44,401 bases of DNA from Actinomycetes bacterium (GCA_021831125.1 JAKBNI010000008.1:1-44401); one strand, 5' to 3'; positions 34,708-44,401 are shown, numbered from the stretch's first letter. The notes: a model not told the origin generated them from the sequence alone. Numbers and translations are program-made.

Positions 34708-36690
34708 TCAACCGGTCGCGTGGGCGCGGCGCTCGGCCGCCAGGTCGACGAAGGGGTCGAGGCTCTCGGGGTTCGCCACCGAGGAGAGCGAGGCGACGGT
34801 CGCGGGGTCGGCGCCGGCGAGGATGCGCTTCACGGGTACCTCGAGCTTCTTGCCGGTGAGGGTGCGCGGGACGGCGTCGACCACGACGACGTGGTCGGGC
34901 ACGTGGCGCGGCGACAGGCGGGTGCGCACCTCGGCGCGGAGCCGCTCGACGAGACCGGCGGGGTCGACGCCGGGGGCCACGACGAACAGCCAGAGCTCGC
35001 CCGGACCGCCGCCCGGGTCCTCGAGGTGCACGACGAGGCTGTCGGTGACCTCGGGGAGGGCTTCGACGACGTTGTAGAACTCGGCCGTGCCCATGCGCAC
35101 CCCGCCGCGGTTGAGCGTCCCGTCGGAGCGACCGCTGATCACGACCGAGCCGTGGGCGGTGAGGGTGGCGCGGTCGCCGTGGACCCAGACGCCGGGGTAG
35201 CGGTCGTAGTAGGCGGCGCGGTAGCGGACGTCGCCCGGGTCGTTCAAGAAGGCGACGGGCATCGACGGCATGGGCTGGGTGACGACGAGCTCGCCCTCGG
35301 CGTCGCGCACCGGCCGGCCGGTCTCGTCGAAGACCTCGAGCGCGACCCCGAGGCAGCGACAGGAGATCTCCCCGGGCCAGACCGGGTGCAGGGGGCTCGC
35401 CCCGACGAAGCCGGTGCAGACGTCGGTGCCTCCGCTGAAGGAGGCGACGAGCAAGTCCTCTTTCACGTCGCGGTAAACCCACTCGGCCGCCGAGCCCGGC
35501 AGCGGGGAGCCGGTCGCGCCGAGGGTCTCGAGGGCGGAGAGGTCGTGGTCGTCACATGGCACGAGACCGGCCTTGGCGCAGGCCACCAGGTACGCGGCGC
35601 CCACGCCGGCGACGGTGATCGCGTGCTCGTCCATGAACGCGAAGAGCCGGCCGGCGCCGGGCGCGGTGGGATTCCCGTCGAAGAGGGCGACCGTCGCCCC
35701 CACGACGAGTCCCGAGACGCAGAAGTTCCACATCATCCACCCGGTCGTCGTGTACCAGAAGAAGCGGTCGTCGGCGTCGAGGTCGAAGTGGTAGCGCAGG
35801 GCCTTGGCGTGCTCGAGGAGGATCCCGCCGTGGCCGTGCACGATCGCCTTGGGCTTGCCGGTCGTGCCCGAGGAGTACAGGACGTAGAGGGGGTGGTCGA
35901 AGGGGACCGGCTCGAAGGTCGGCTCGGCGGGGGACCCGGCGAGGTCGGACCACGCCTCGAAGCCCTCGGGGCGCTCGAGGCCGAGCACGTCAAGCATCAC
36001 CGCGTGGCGGACCGTCGCGAGCCCCGCGAGCACCCGCGCGGCGTCCTCGCGCGAGTCGCGCACCCGCTCGCCGTAGCGGTACCCGTCGACCGCCACGAAC
36101 ACGCGTGGCGCGGTCTGCTGGAGCCGGTCGAGCACGCCGTCGACGCCGGTCTCGGGCGCACAGCACGTCCAGATAGCCCCGAGCCCGGTCGTGGCGAGCA
36201 TGAGGGCGAGGGTCTCGACGACGTTGGGCAGGTAGGCCGCCACGACGTCGCCCCGGCCGACGCCGCGCGCCGCGAGCCCCCGCTGCAGGCCACCGACCAG
36301 TCCCGCCATCTCGGCCCAGCCGACCTGGCGGTCCCCGCGGGCGTCGTCGTGGGAGATCACCGCCGTCGCGGCGTCGCGACGGCGCAGCGCGTGCTCGGCG
36401 TAGTTGAGGGTCGACCCCGGGAACCACCGTGCCCCGGTCACCGCGGAGCCGTCGCGCACGAGGGGAGCGCTCGCGGGGGAGTGGAAGGTCACTCCGGCGT
36501 CGTCAGCGACGCCCGCCCAGAAGTCCCCGATGGTCGCGGGGTCCGTCGACCAGGCCCACGCCTCGTCGTAGGTCACAAAGTCGTGTGACTCGAGGAGTGC
36601 GTGCAGGTGGGAGCGGTTCGCGCGCTCGGGCGAGGGCGTCCAGAGCGGCTTCGTCACGGCACCGGCGTGGGGGCGACGGCCATGGCTCAT
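34708..36690 (-). CDS. acetoacetate-CoA ligase (acetoacetyl-CoA synthetase)
   Basis: ARWFPGSTLNYAEHAL; LYSSGTTGKPKAIVHGHGGILLEHAKALRYHFDL; TTTGWMMWNFCVSGLVVGATVALFDGNP; FSGGTDVCTGFVG; GRSDGTLNRGGVRMGTAEFYNVVE. Confidence 0.93.
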   Translation of the reverse strand: MSHGRRPHAGAVTKPLWTPSPERANRSHLHALLESHDFVTYDEAWAWSTDPATIGDFWAGVADDAGVTFHSPASAPLVRDGSAVTGARWFPGSTLNYAEHALRRRDAATAVISHDDARGDRQVGWAEMAGLVGGLQRGLAARGVGRGDVVAAYLPNVVETLALMLATTGLGAIWTCCAPETGVDGVLDRLQQTAPRVFVAVDGYRYGERVRDSREDAARVLAGLATVRHAVMLDVLGLERPEGFEAWSDLAGSPAEPTFEPVPFDHPLYVLYSSGTTGKPKAIVHGHGGILLEHAKALRYHFDLDADDRFFWYTTTGWMMWNFCVSGLVVGATVALFDGNPTAPGAGRLFAFMDEHAITVAGVGAAYLVACAKAGLVPCDDHDLSALETLGATGSPLPGSAAEWVYRDVKEDLLVASFSGGTDVCTGFVGASPLHPVWPGEISCRCLGVALEVFDETGRPVRDAEGELVVTQPMPSMPVAFLNDPGDVRYRAAYYDRYPGVWVHGDRATLTAHGSVVISGRSDGTLNRGGVRMGTAEFYNVVEALPEVTDSLVVHLEDPGGGPGELWLFVVAPGVDPAGLVERLRAEVRTRLSPRHVPDHVVVVDAVPRTLTGKKLEVPVKRILAGADPATVASLSSVANPESLDPFVDLAAERRAHATG

Positions 36691-36723
36691 GGTAACGCGC
36701 GGCGCCGGAGGCGCCGTCGTGGA

Positions 36724-37965
36724 TCAGCGCCAGGTGACTCGGACCGGCAAGCGCTTCACTCCGCTGATGAAGTTCGATCGGAGCCGCTCGGGAGTCCCCG
36801 CCGCCTCGACCCCCGACCACCGACGGGCGATCTCTTCGAGCAGGACCCGGATCTCGAGTCGCGCGAGGTGAGAGCCGAGGCAGAGGTGGGGGCTGTGTAG
36901 CCCGAACGAGACATGGTCGTTGGGGGTTCGGTCCGCCCAGAACTCGTCGGGTGAGTCGAAGTGGTCTTCGTCGAAGTTGGCCGACGCGTACCACAAGACG
37001 ACTTTGTCGCCGGCCTTCATCGAGGTCCCGCGGAGTGTCACGTCCCTTGTGAGTGTCCGGCGGAAGTGCATCGTCACCGTCGTGTAGCGCAAGATCTCGT
37101 CGGTGAGGAGTTTGCGCTCCTCGACGGTCATCGACGGGATGCGTGCGAGGAGGTCGGGCCGCTCCATGAGTACCTGGAGCCCACCGGTCATCGTGTAGCG
37201 GGTCGTGTCGTTGCCGGCCGCGACCATGAGGGTGAAGAAGTTCTTCAGTGCGAGGTCGTCTAAGGACTCGCCGTCGGACGTGGGCTCAAGGAGGGCCGAG
37301 AGGATGTCGTGGGTCGGGTGGAGCCGCCGCTCGGCCAGCGCCTCCTCGGCGTAGGCGAAGAGCTCGAGCGAGACGGGGCTCCGGAAGGGGAGGAAGCGGT
37401 AGTCCGTGGTGTCGACCCGGTCGACGACGAACTCGGTGAAGTCGGGGTCGGAGTTGCCGATGAGGGCGTCGCCACGCTGGACGAGCCAGTCGAGGTCCTC
37501 ATCGGGCAGACCGAGCAGGCGACCGAGCATTCGCATGGGCAGCTCTCGCGCGATCCGAGAGACGAAGTCGAACTCGGTGGCGCCGCCGAGGGCGTCGAGG
37601 ACCTCGCCGGCGAGGGCCCGCACGACCGACTCGTACTCGTTCACCGACTTCGGAGCGAAGGGCCGGCTGACGAGCCGCCTGAGACGGGTGTGCTCGGGCG
37701 GGTCCATCTCCATGAGGGTCCGGCGCGCCTCGGTCTCCTCCGGGTTCATATCCTCGAGGCGAATACCGAAGCGACTGGAGTACAGGTCGGTGGAGCGGCT
37801 AGCCATCAGGACGTCGTCGTACTTGGACAGGCTCCAAAAGCCTCGGCCCTCGGGCTCGTCGGTCCAGTGGACCGGGTCGTGGGCGCGCAGGTGCGCGAAC
37901 GTCGCGTGCGGGACCCCGTCGACGTAGGTGTCGTGCGAGACGATGTCGGCGAGCACGTCGGCCAT
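36724..37965 (-). CDS. cytochrome P450 (CYP124/125/142-like heme motif length)
   Basis: I-helix LMVAAGNDTTRYTMTGG; ExxR EILR; heme-binding FGLHSPHLCLGSHLARLEIR. Confidence 0.96.
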   Translation of the reverse strand: MADVLADIVSHDTYVDGVPHATFAHLRAHDPVHWTDEPEGRGFWSLSKYDDVLMASRSTDLYSSRFGIRLEDMNPEETEARRTLMEMDPPEHTRLRRLVSRPFAPKSVNEYESVVRALAGEVLDALGGATEFDFVSRIARELPMRMLGRLLGLPDEDLDWLVQRGDALIGNSDPDFTEFVVDRVDTTDYRFLPFRSPVSLELFAYAEEALAERRLHPTHDILSALLEPTSDGESLDDLALKNFFTLMVAAGNDTTRYTMTGGLQVLMERPDLLARIPSMTVEERKLLTDEILRYTTVTMHFRRTLTRDVTLRGTSMKAGDKVVLWYASANFDEDHFDSPDEFWADRTPNDHVSFGLHSPHLCLGSHLARLEIRVLLEEIARRWSGVEAAGTPERLRSNFISGVKRLPVRVTWR

Positions 37966-38039
37966 GGGACCCCCAGAGGATGTTTGCTACCAAACGACGC
38001 GTTCATTACACCACACCATTCGACCCGTACACTGGCTGG

Positions 38040-38765
38040 ATGAATCGTCCGCTCATCGGCGTGACGGGCCGGCGCTGGCCCGCCTCCTTCCTCGGGGACC
38101 ACCTGCCCGCGGCGATGCACGGGCTCACCTTCGACCTGCACTTCTCGGACTACACCCGTTCGATCGCCCTGGCCGGAGGGGTGCCCGTCGAACTGTCGCG
38201 CGACGCCGCCGTCGACGAGATCGTCGTCCGTCTGGACGGGTTGGTGCTCTCGGGGGGCGCGGACATCGAGCCGAGCCGATACGGGGCCGCTCCGGAGCCG
38301 GGCCTCGGCGACGTGGAGCCCGAACGCGACGCGTGGGAGCTCGCCGTTTTCGAGGCGGCCCAGCGCCACGGGATCCCCGTGCTCGCCATCTGTCGGGGGC
38401 TCCAGCTCGTGAACGTCGCCCGTGGGGGAACCCTTGTTCAGGACGTACCGTCCACTGAGGGGGTGGGCCACCCCCGCTTCGAGAGCGACGGCCGCCTGCG
38501 CACCCATGACGTTTCGGTCGTCGAGGGTACCCGGCTCGCCGACCTCTACCCGTCCGCGCTCGCGGTCAACTCGCTGCACCACCAGGTGGTCGATCGGGTG
38601 GGGGAGGGTCTCGTCGTATCGGCGAAGGCGCCCGACGGGGTCGTCGAGGGTCTCGAGAGCGCCGCCGGCGACGTGCTTGCGGTCCAGTGGCACCCCGAGC
38701 TGCTCGACGCGCCCGACGCGGCGTTCCGCTGGGTGGTGGCGGAGGCACAGCGTCGTCTCAGGTAG
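38040..38765 (+). CDS. class I glutamine amidotransferase-like hydrolase (peptidase C26, PuuD-like)
   Basis: LIGVTGRRW; LVLSGGADIEPSRYG; VLAICRGLQLVNVARGGTLVQDVP; NSLHHQVV; VQWHPE. Confidence 0.93.
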   Translation: MNRPLIGVTGRRWPASFLGDHLPAAMHGLTFDLHFSDYTRSIALAGGVPVELSRDAAVDEIVVRLDGLVLSGGADIEPSRYGAAPEPGLGDVEPERDAWELAVFEAAQRHGIPVLAICRGLQLVNVARGGTLVQDVPSTEGVGHPRFESDGRLRTHDVSVVEGTRLADLYPSALAVNSLHHQVVDRVGEGLVVSAKAPDGVVEGLESAAGDVLAVQWHPELLDAPDAAFRWVVAEAQRRLR

Positions 38766-38769
38766 CTCC

Positions 38770-38798
38770 TTGACAGGGGTCGTTTGACCCCTTACGGT
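38770..38798 (+). promoter_or_regulatory. promoter with embedded operator-like inverted repeat
   Basis: TTGACA (38770-38775), 17-bp spacer, TACGGT (38793-38798); the spacer carries GGGGTC-GTTT-GACCCC (38776-38791). Confidence 0.65.
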
Positions 38799-38844
38799 CG
38801 TGCGAACGTGCGCGCCGGGGGTGACGCGCCGCCAAGGGGGAGCG

Positions 38845-40323
38845 ATGGCGTCAGAGACGACCAAGCGGACCGAGCTCGGTGGGAAGCGCCGCCTGACGCT
38901 CATCGACACGGTGGCCCAGTCGGTCGGGCTGATGGGGCCGGTCTTTTCGATCGCGTTCCTCGTCCCGCTGGTCGTGGGCATCGTGAGTGCCTCGGGCAAG
39001 GGGGCCGGAACGGCGGCGCCCCTGGCGGTGGTGATCGCGGCGGTCGGAGTGTTGGGGCTCGGCTGGATCATCGCCGAGTACACGCGCAAGATTCAAGCCG
39101 CCGGGTCGCTCTACGACTACGTGACCGACGGTTTGGGCGGACGCGTGGGCTCGGCAGCCGGCTGGCTCTACTACGCGGGCATCCTGGCGCTGGGTGCGGG
39201 GATCCTGCCGATGATCGGCGGGACGATCCACGACACCATCCAGGCTGAGTTCAACGCGACGCCGTTGCCGTACTGGGGGTGGGACCTCCTCCTGTTCCTC
39301 CTGGTCGGGACCATCATCTACTTCGGGGTCTCCCTGTCGACCCGGGTCCAGCTGACGCTTGCGGCGATCTCGGTGACCGTCGTGCTCGTCTACTCGGTCT
39401 ACGTCATCATCAAGAGCGCCGGGTTGCACCACATCGCCTCGGGTTTCTCGCCCAGCGGGTCGCCCACGCACTGGACGGGCATCCTCTTCGGCGTCCTTTA
39501 CGGGGTCCTGCTGTTCACGGGCTTCGAGACCTCGGCCAACCTGGCCGAGGAGACCGAGCGCCCCGAGCACAACATCCCGCGCGCCGTGCTGACCTCGGTG
39601 CTCGTGATCGGGGGCTTCTACGTCATCGGCTCGTTCGCCCAGGTCGCGGGGTTCCACTTCAGCCTCGCGGCCATCGGCAAGAACGCCGGGGCACCCCTGT
39701 TCACCTTGGCCGGCCCCAAAGCCGCCGGCGGGTTCGCGGCCGTGGGGATCCGGCGACTGGTCGAGCTGGTGGTCGTGTTCGACATGATCGCGGTCCTCAT
39801 TGGCTGTGCGGTCTCGGGGTCGCGGGGCTTTTTCGCCCTCGCGCGCGACCGCAAGATGCCCCGGCCTCTCACGTCGATCTCTCGCCACGGCACGCCGCTC
39901 GGCGCGAGCCTGTTCGTGCTCTTCGCCTACGCGGTCGTGATCGCCCTCGCGGTATGGTCAAGCGCCTTCGCCCTGCCCCAGACGCCGGAGTACGTCTCGA
40001 TGTTCTCGTGGATGTCGACGTTCGGGGGCTTCGCCATCGCGGTCATCTACCTGCTCATCGCGGTGGGCGCCGTGCGGGGCCTGCGCGCGAGTGGCAAGAC
40101 CGGGCAGCTGGCCCTGGCGTGCCTGGCCGGCTTCCTGGTGACGGCCGCCGCGATCTTCGGGGCCATCTACAAGGTGACCGCACCGACGATCTGGGCGCCC
40201 TGGACGGCGGTCGTGATCCTAGTCGTGGGACTCATCGCCGCCGCGGTGATGCCGACCTCTCCACGGGGCAGTGCGGACTTCTCCGGCCTCTCCGAGGCGG
40301 AGAGGGGCCCGGTCAAGATCTGA
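38845..40323 (+). CDS. APC-family amino acid/amine permease
   Basis: LIDTVAQSVGLMGPVFSIAFLVP; LYDYVTDGLGGRVGSAAGWLYYAG; FTGFETSANLAEETERPEHNIPRAVL; about 12 TMs. Confidence 0.93.
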   Translation: MASETTKRTELGGKRRLTLIDTVAQSVGLMGPVFSIAFLVPLVVGIVSASGKGAGTAAPLAVVIAAVGVLGLGWIIAEYTRKIQAAGSLYDYVTDGLGGRVGSAAGWLYYAGILALGAGILPMIGGTIHDTIQAEFNATPLPYWGWDLLLFLLVGTIIYFGVSLSTRVQLTLAAISVTVVLVYSVYVIIKSAGLHHIASGFSPSGSPTHWTGILFGVLYGVLLFTGFETSANLAEETERPEHNIPRAVLTSVLVIGGFYVIGSFAQVAGFHFSLAAIGKNAGAPLFTLAGPKAAGGFAAVGIRRLVELVVVFDMIAVLIGCAVSGSRGFFALARDRKMPRPLTSISRHGTPLGASLFVLFAYAVVIALAVWSSAFALPQTPEYVSMFSWMSTFGGFAIAVIYLLIAVGAVRGLRASGKTGQLALACLAGFLVTAAAIFGAIYKVTAPTIWAPWTAVVILVVGLIAAAVMPTSPRGSADFSGLSEAERGPVKI

Positions 40324-40683
40324 TCAGCGCGCGAGGACCATGCCGAGCTGGTAGAGGGCGAGGCAGGCTAGCGGTGTCGAGAGGAGCAGCGCGGCCGAGT
40401 ATCCCCAGTGGTGCTCGCGCTGGAGAACGGCGGGCACCGCGAAGGCCGAGGAGAAGGTCGTGAGGCCCCCGCAGAACCCCGTGATGGCGACGTCGCGCAC
40501 GTGAGCGTCGAGCGCGCCACTGAACCGATAGCCCACGTACGCCGCGACGCCACACCCCACGGCGTTCACCGCGACGGTCGCCCAGGGGCGGTCCCTGGGG
40601 TGGCGAGCCCGCACGGCGTACTCGGCTAGGTAACGGACGACGGCGCCGAGCCCGCCGAACAGCCCGACGAGCACCACGGTCAT
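40324..40683 (-). CDS. crcB: fluoride ion transporter CrcB family
   Basis: MTVVLVGLFGGLGAVVRYLAEYAV...TVAVNAVGCGVAAYVGYRF...AITGFCGGLTTFSSAFAVPAVL. Confidence 0.92.
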   Translation of the reverse strand: MTVVLVGLFGGLGAVVRYLAEYAVRARHPRDRPWATVAVNAVGCGVAAYVGYRFSGALDAHVRDVAITGFCGGLTTFSSAFAVPAVLQREHHWGYSAALLLSTPLACLALYQLGMVLAR

Positions 40684-41132
40684 GGGCGTACCCGATGACG
40701 GCTCCAGCGGCGCGCCATCCGAATCCCAGCGCCGGCGAAGACCAACCCGCTGGCCAGGGCCGCGAGGCTTACGACGAGCCCACCGGCCGACGAGACGTGC
40801 CAGATGTCTCCGAGGTCCTGATAGAGCGTGGAGTACGAAGTCAACCCACCGAGGAAGCCCGTGACGAAGAGCACGCGCGAGAGGTCGTTCGGGTCGTGGC
40901 GCCGCAGTGGCCCCCACAGGGCGAAGGCGGCCACGCCCGCGCCGAGGGCGTTGATCACGAGCAGCCACCACGGGATCAGCTGGGTCCAGGTGGTCGAGGC
41001 CAACGTGTCGTTAGGCAGGCGGTCGAGACCGGTCAGCCCGTAGCGAATCAACGTGCCCACCGCGCCCGTGAGGAGCGTCCCCAGGAGCGTCGCCGCGAAA
41101 CGTCGCGGCGACAGCGTGACGTGGGGGTGCAC
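40680..41132 (-). CDS. crcB: fluoride ion transporter CrcB family (second copy)
   Basis: GTLLTGAVGTLIRYGLTGL...LLVINALGAGVAAFALWG...LFVTGFLGGLTSYSTLYQDL; 4-nt overlap with the next crcB. Confidence 0.9.
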   Translation of the reverse strand: MHPHVTLSPRRFAATLLGTLLTGAVGTLIRYGLTGLDRLPNDTLASTTWTQLIPWWLLVINALGAGVAAFALWGPLRRHDPNDLSRVLFVTGFLGGLTSYSTLYQDLGDIWHVSSAGGLVVSLAALASGLVFAGAGIRMARRWSRHRVRP

Positions 41133-41260
41133 GGGCCTAGACGCTACCGAGGACTACAAAGGTTGGAGGGGACGCCGGAGACGAGTCGGCCTTGGAATCG
41201 TAATTTACATAACGTCTATTATCGGCGTCAGGCACCGAAACCCCTGGTATCATCCGGTCC

Positions 41261-41674
41261 ATGCGTCGGATGGTCGTTGCGACCCTGTTGGCCCTGGCCC
41301 CGCTCGGGCTCTGGGGTTCGACGGCCGGTGCTCAGGCGGCCCACTCGGCGGTCGACGCGCCGGTGATCCTGGCCTTTGACTTCAGCGACAACAGCCAGCC
41401 CGCGAGCGTGTCGCACGACGGGTTCAACATCACCGCGGACGTCCTGTCGCTCACGAGCGGTGCGGGCGGCGTCGTGAGGATGGTGGCCATCGCTCCGACG
41501 GACTCGACGAGCGCGAACCTCGTCTGCGGGTTCCAGGCCGTGCGCCAGGGCCAGGTGGAGTGCGCCTTCAACTTCACCGCCACGGGGGTGTGGCGGATCA
41601 GGGCCGAGTGGGCCCCGTCGACCCACGACGCCGTCGTGGTCGCCTCCCAGACGGTGCTGCGCGTCTCAAACTAG
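41261..41674 (+). CDS. hypothetical secreted protein
   Basis: Signal peptide MRRMVVATLLALAPLGLWGSTAGAQA; TATCAT 7 nt before ATG. Confidence 0.72.
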   Translation: MRRMVVATLLALAPLGLWGSTAGAQAAHSAVDAPVILAFDFSDNSQPASVSHDGFNITADVLSLTSGAGGVVRMVAIAPTDSTSANLVCGFQAVRQGQVECAFNFTATGVWRIRAEWAPSTHDAVVVASQTVLRVSN

Positions 41675-41719
41675 GGGAGACCACTTCCCCACCGGGGGAC
41701 CCCGTCTACACTTCGCCCG

Positions 41720-42487
41720 ATGAGCGGACTCTTCGACGTGAGCGGTAAGACGGTGCTCGTGACCGGGGGCACCCGGGGCATCGGCGAGATGATCGCGCGA
41801 GGCTTCCTCGACGCCGGCGCCTCGGTGTACATCTCCTCACGGAAGGCCGACGTCGGGGACGCACTGGCGGCCGAGCTGGCCGCGTCGGGACCCTGCGTGT
41901 TCCTCGAGGCCAACCTCAGCACCGAGGAAGGCTGTCGTGCGCTCGCTGACGAGGTCGCCCGGCGCGAATCGCGCCTCGACGTCCTCGTCAACAACGCCGG
42001 GGCGACCTGGGGAGCCCCGATGGCCGACTACGACGAGGCGGCCTTCGAGCGGGTGCTCGCGTTGAACGTGAAGGGCGTGTTCCACCTGACCAAGTTCTTG
42101 CGGCCCCTCCTCGAGGCGTCGGGTACCGCGGACTCCCCCGCCCGGGTCATCAACGTCGGCTCGATCGACGGGATCCGGGTCCCGGCCATGGAGACCTACG
42201 CGTACTCGGCCTCCAAGGCCGCGGTGCACCAGCTGACCCGCCACCTCGCGAAGTACCTCGCCCCGAGGGTGACGGTGAACGCCATCGCGCCGGGGCCCTT
42301 CGAGTCGAAGATGATGCACGCGACCCTCGAGGCCTTCGGTGACGAGATCGCCGCCGCCGCCCCGATGAAGCGCATCGGGCGGGCCGCGGACATGGCCGGC
42401 GCCGCGATATTCCTGGCCTCTCCCGCGGCGGCGTACGTGACCGGGGCGATCCTGCCGGTGGACGGGGGGATCGCGACGTTGCGCTGA
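41720..42487 (+). CDS. SDR-family oxidoreductase
   Basis: KTVLVTGGTRGIGEMIARGFLDAGA; LVNNAGATWGAPMADYDEAAFERVLALNVKGVFHLT; YAYSASKAAVHQLTRHLAKYL; VTGAILPVDGGIA. Confidence 0.94.
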   Translation: MSGLFDVSGKTVLVTGGTRGIGEMIARGFLDAGASVYISSRKADVGDALAAELAASGPCVFLEANLSTEEGCRALADEVARRESRLDVLVNNAGATWGAPMADYDEAAFERVLALNVKGVFHLTKFLRPLLEASGTADSPARVINVGSIDGIRVPAMETYAYSASKAAVHQLTRHLAKYLAPRVTVNAIAPGPFESKMMHATLEAFGDEIAAAAPMKRIGRAADMAGAAIFLASPAAAYVTGAILPVDGGIATLR

Positions 42488-42500
42488 GCCTCGTCGCGAC

Positions 42501-42525
42501 GGCCGCCGGTCGGTGACCGGCGGCC
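42501..42525. terminator. bidirectional terminator between convergent genes
   Basis: GGCCGCCGGTC-GGT-GACCGGCGGCC, perfect 11-bp stem between stops at 42487 (+) and 42530 (-). Confidence 0.72.
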
Positions 42526-42529
42526 CTGG

Positions 42530-43885
<1,356 letters not shown>

Positions 43886-43970
43886 TGGACCATGCTAGGG
43901 GCCGAATCTAAGAGACGACTAGGGACCAGCGGCCGTGGCGTTTCCGGTGACCGAGTAGTGTTGATGACCT

Positions 43971-44401
43971 ATGTCTCGGCGGATCGACATCGAAATCACC
44001 AGCCTGAGCGGCGAGGTCGCCACGTGGCGCGCCGCCGGCGCGAAGCTGCCCAAGGGTGTCGTCGCCTCCTCGCTCGTCCCGGGCGGGCCAGTGGTCGGGG
44101 GCGTCTACCGCGCCGACGTGGAGCAGTTCATGGAGGGCTTCGAGGTCTTGTCCGTCGCCCCGCCCAAGACGGCGTCGCCGCTCGACCCGCGCCACGAGCG
44201 GCTCGAGTTGATCGCCCGGGACGCCAAGGGCCCGGACGTGACGGTGACCTACGCGCCCAAGGGTCGCGGGTCGCGCCGCGAGGGCGAACGGTCACCGCGG
44301 CGCGACAACGACCGCGGACCCCGTCGCGAGGGTGAGCGCGCGCCGCGGGGCGAGGGCGAGCGCCCCCCCCGTCGCGAGGGCGAGCGCCCGGCCCGACGGC
44401 C
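43971..44401 (+). CDS. uncharacterised small domain followed by Arg/Glu-rich octapeptide repeats; 3' end beyond the window
   Basis: MSRRIDIEITSLSGEVATWRAAGAKLPKGVVASSLVPGGPVVGGVYRADVEQFMEGFEVLSVAPPK...RREGERSPRRDNDRGPRREGERAPRGEGERPPRREGERPARR; no stop in frame, so missed by the ORF track. Confidence 0.75.
   Translation, partial: MSRRIDIEITSLSGEVATWRAAGAKLPKGVVASSLVPGGPVVGGVYRADVEQFMEGFEVLSVAPPKTASPLDPRHERLELIARDAKGPDVTVTYAPKGRGSRREGERSPRRDNDRGPRREGERAPRGEGERPPRREGERPARR
44272..44401 (+). repeat. 24-nt imperfect tandem repeat encoding RREGER(x)P
   Basis: RREGERSP/RRDNDRGP/RREGERAP/RGEGERPP/RREGERPA, running off the right edge. Confidence 0.85.

Noticed and set aside
41133-41260. Fluoride riboswitch upstream of crcB
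   Set aside because: No recognisable crcB-motif core or pseudoknot pattern on the minus strand; cannot be excluded without a covariance-model search.

Overview
High-GC actinobacterial-type chromosomal window, read by eye. Gene content and a leaderless-start habit suggest Acidimicrobiia or a relative, but this is inference. About 44 protein-coding genes, densely packed, many with 4-nt GTGA/ATGA overlaps. No rRNA, tRNA, CRISPR, transposase or phage genes were recognised. Main blocks: (1) pgsA-like / gcvH / FHA / FtsR-like MerR / DUF151 / (insert with thiD-thiG) / MerR / gcvT-gcvPA-gcvPB, a split version of the mycobacterial Rv1822-Rv1832 neighbourhood; (2) a five-gene homoprotocatechuate-type meta-cleavage operon (FAH, aldehyde dehydrogenase, class III extradiol dioxygenase, acetoacetate-decarboxylase-like protein, MarR), divergent from a glutamine-synthetase-like ligase; (3) a Liv-type ABC transporter operon ending in a 3-hydroxybutyrate-dehydrogenase-like SDR; (4) serine hydrolase / TetR / acyl-CoA ligase; (5) two DUF2892/YgaP-like small membrane proteins with shared upstream motifs; (6) P450 plus acetoacetyl-CoA synthetase, divergent from a PuuD-like hydrolase and an APC permease; (7) tandem crcB, an SDR and an HtrA-like protease. 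Both window edges cut Arg-rich repeat-encoding genes. No clearly new defence-type system is visible. The best system-level leads are a possible split gamma-glutamylation amine/aromatic catabolism module sharing a GTCGTTTG motif in three intergenic regions, DosR-like and CsoR/CstR-like sites at the DUF2892 genes, and several compact transcription arrangements (leaderless promoters, -10 boxes sharing stop codons, convergent CTAG double stops).
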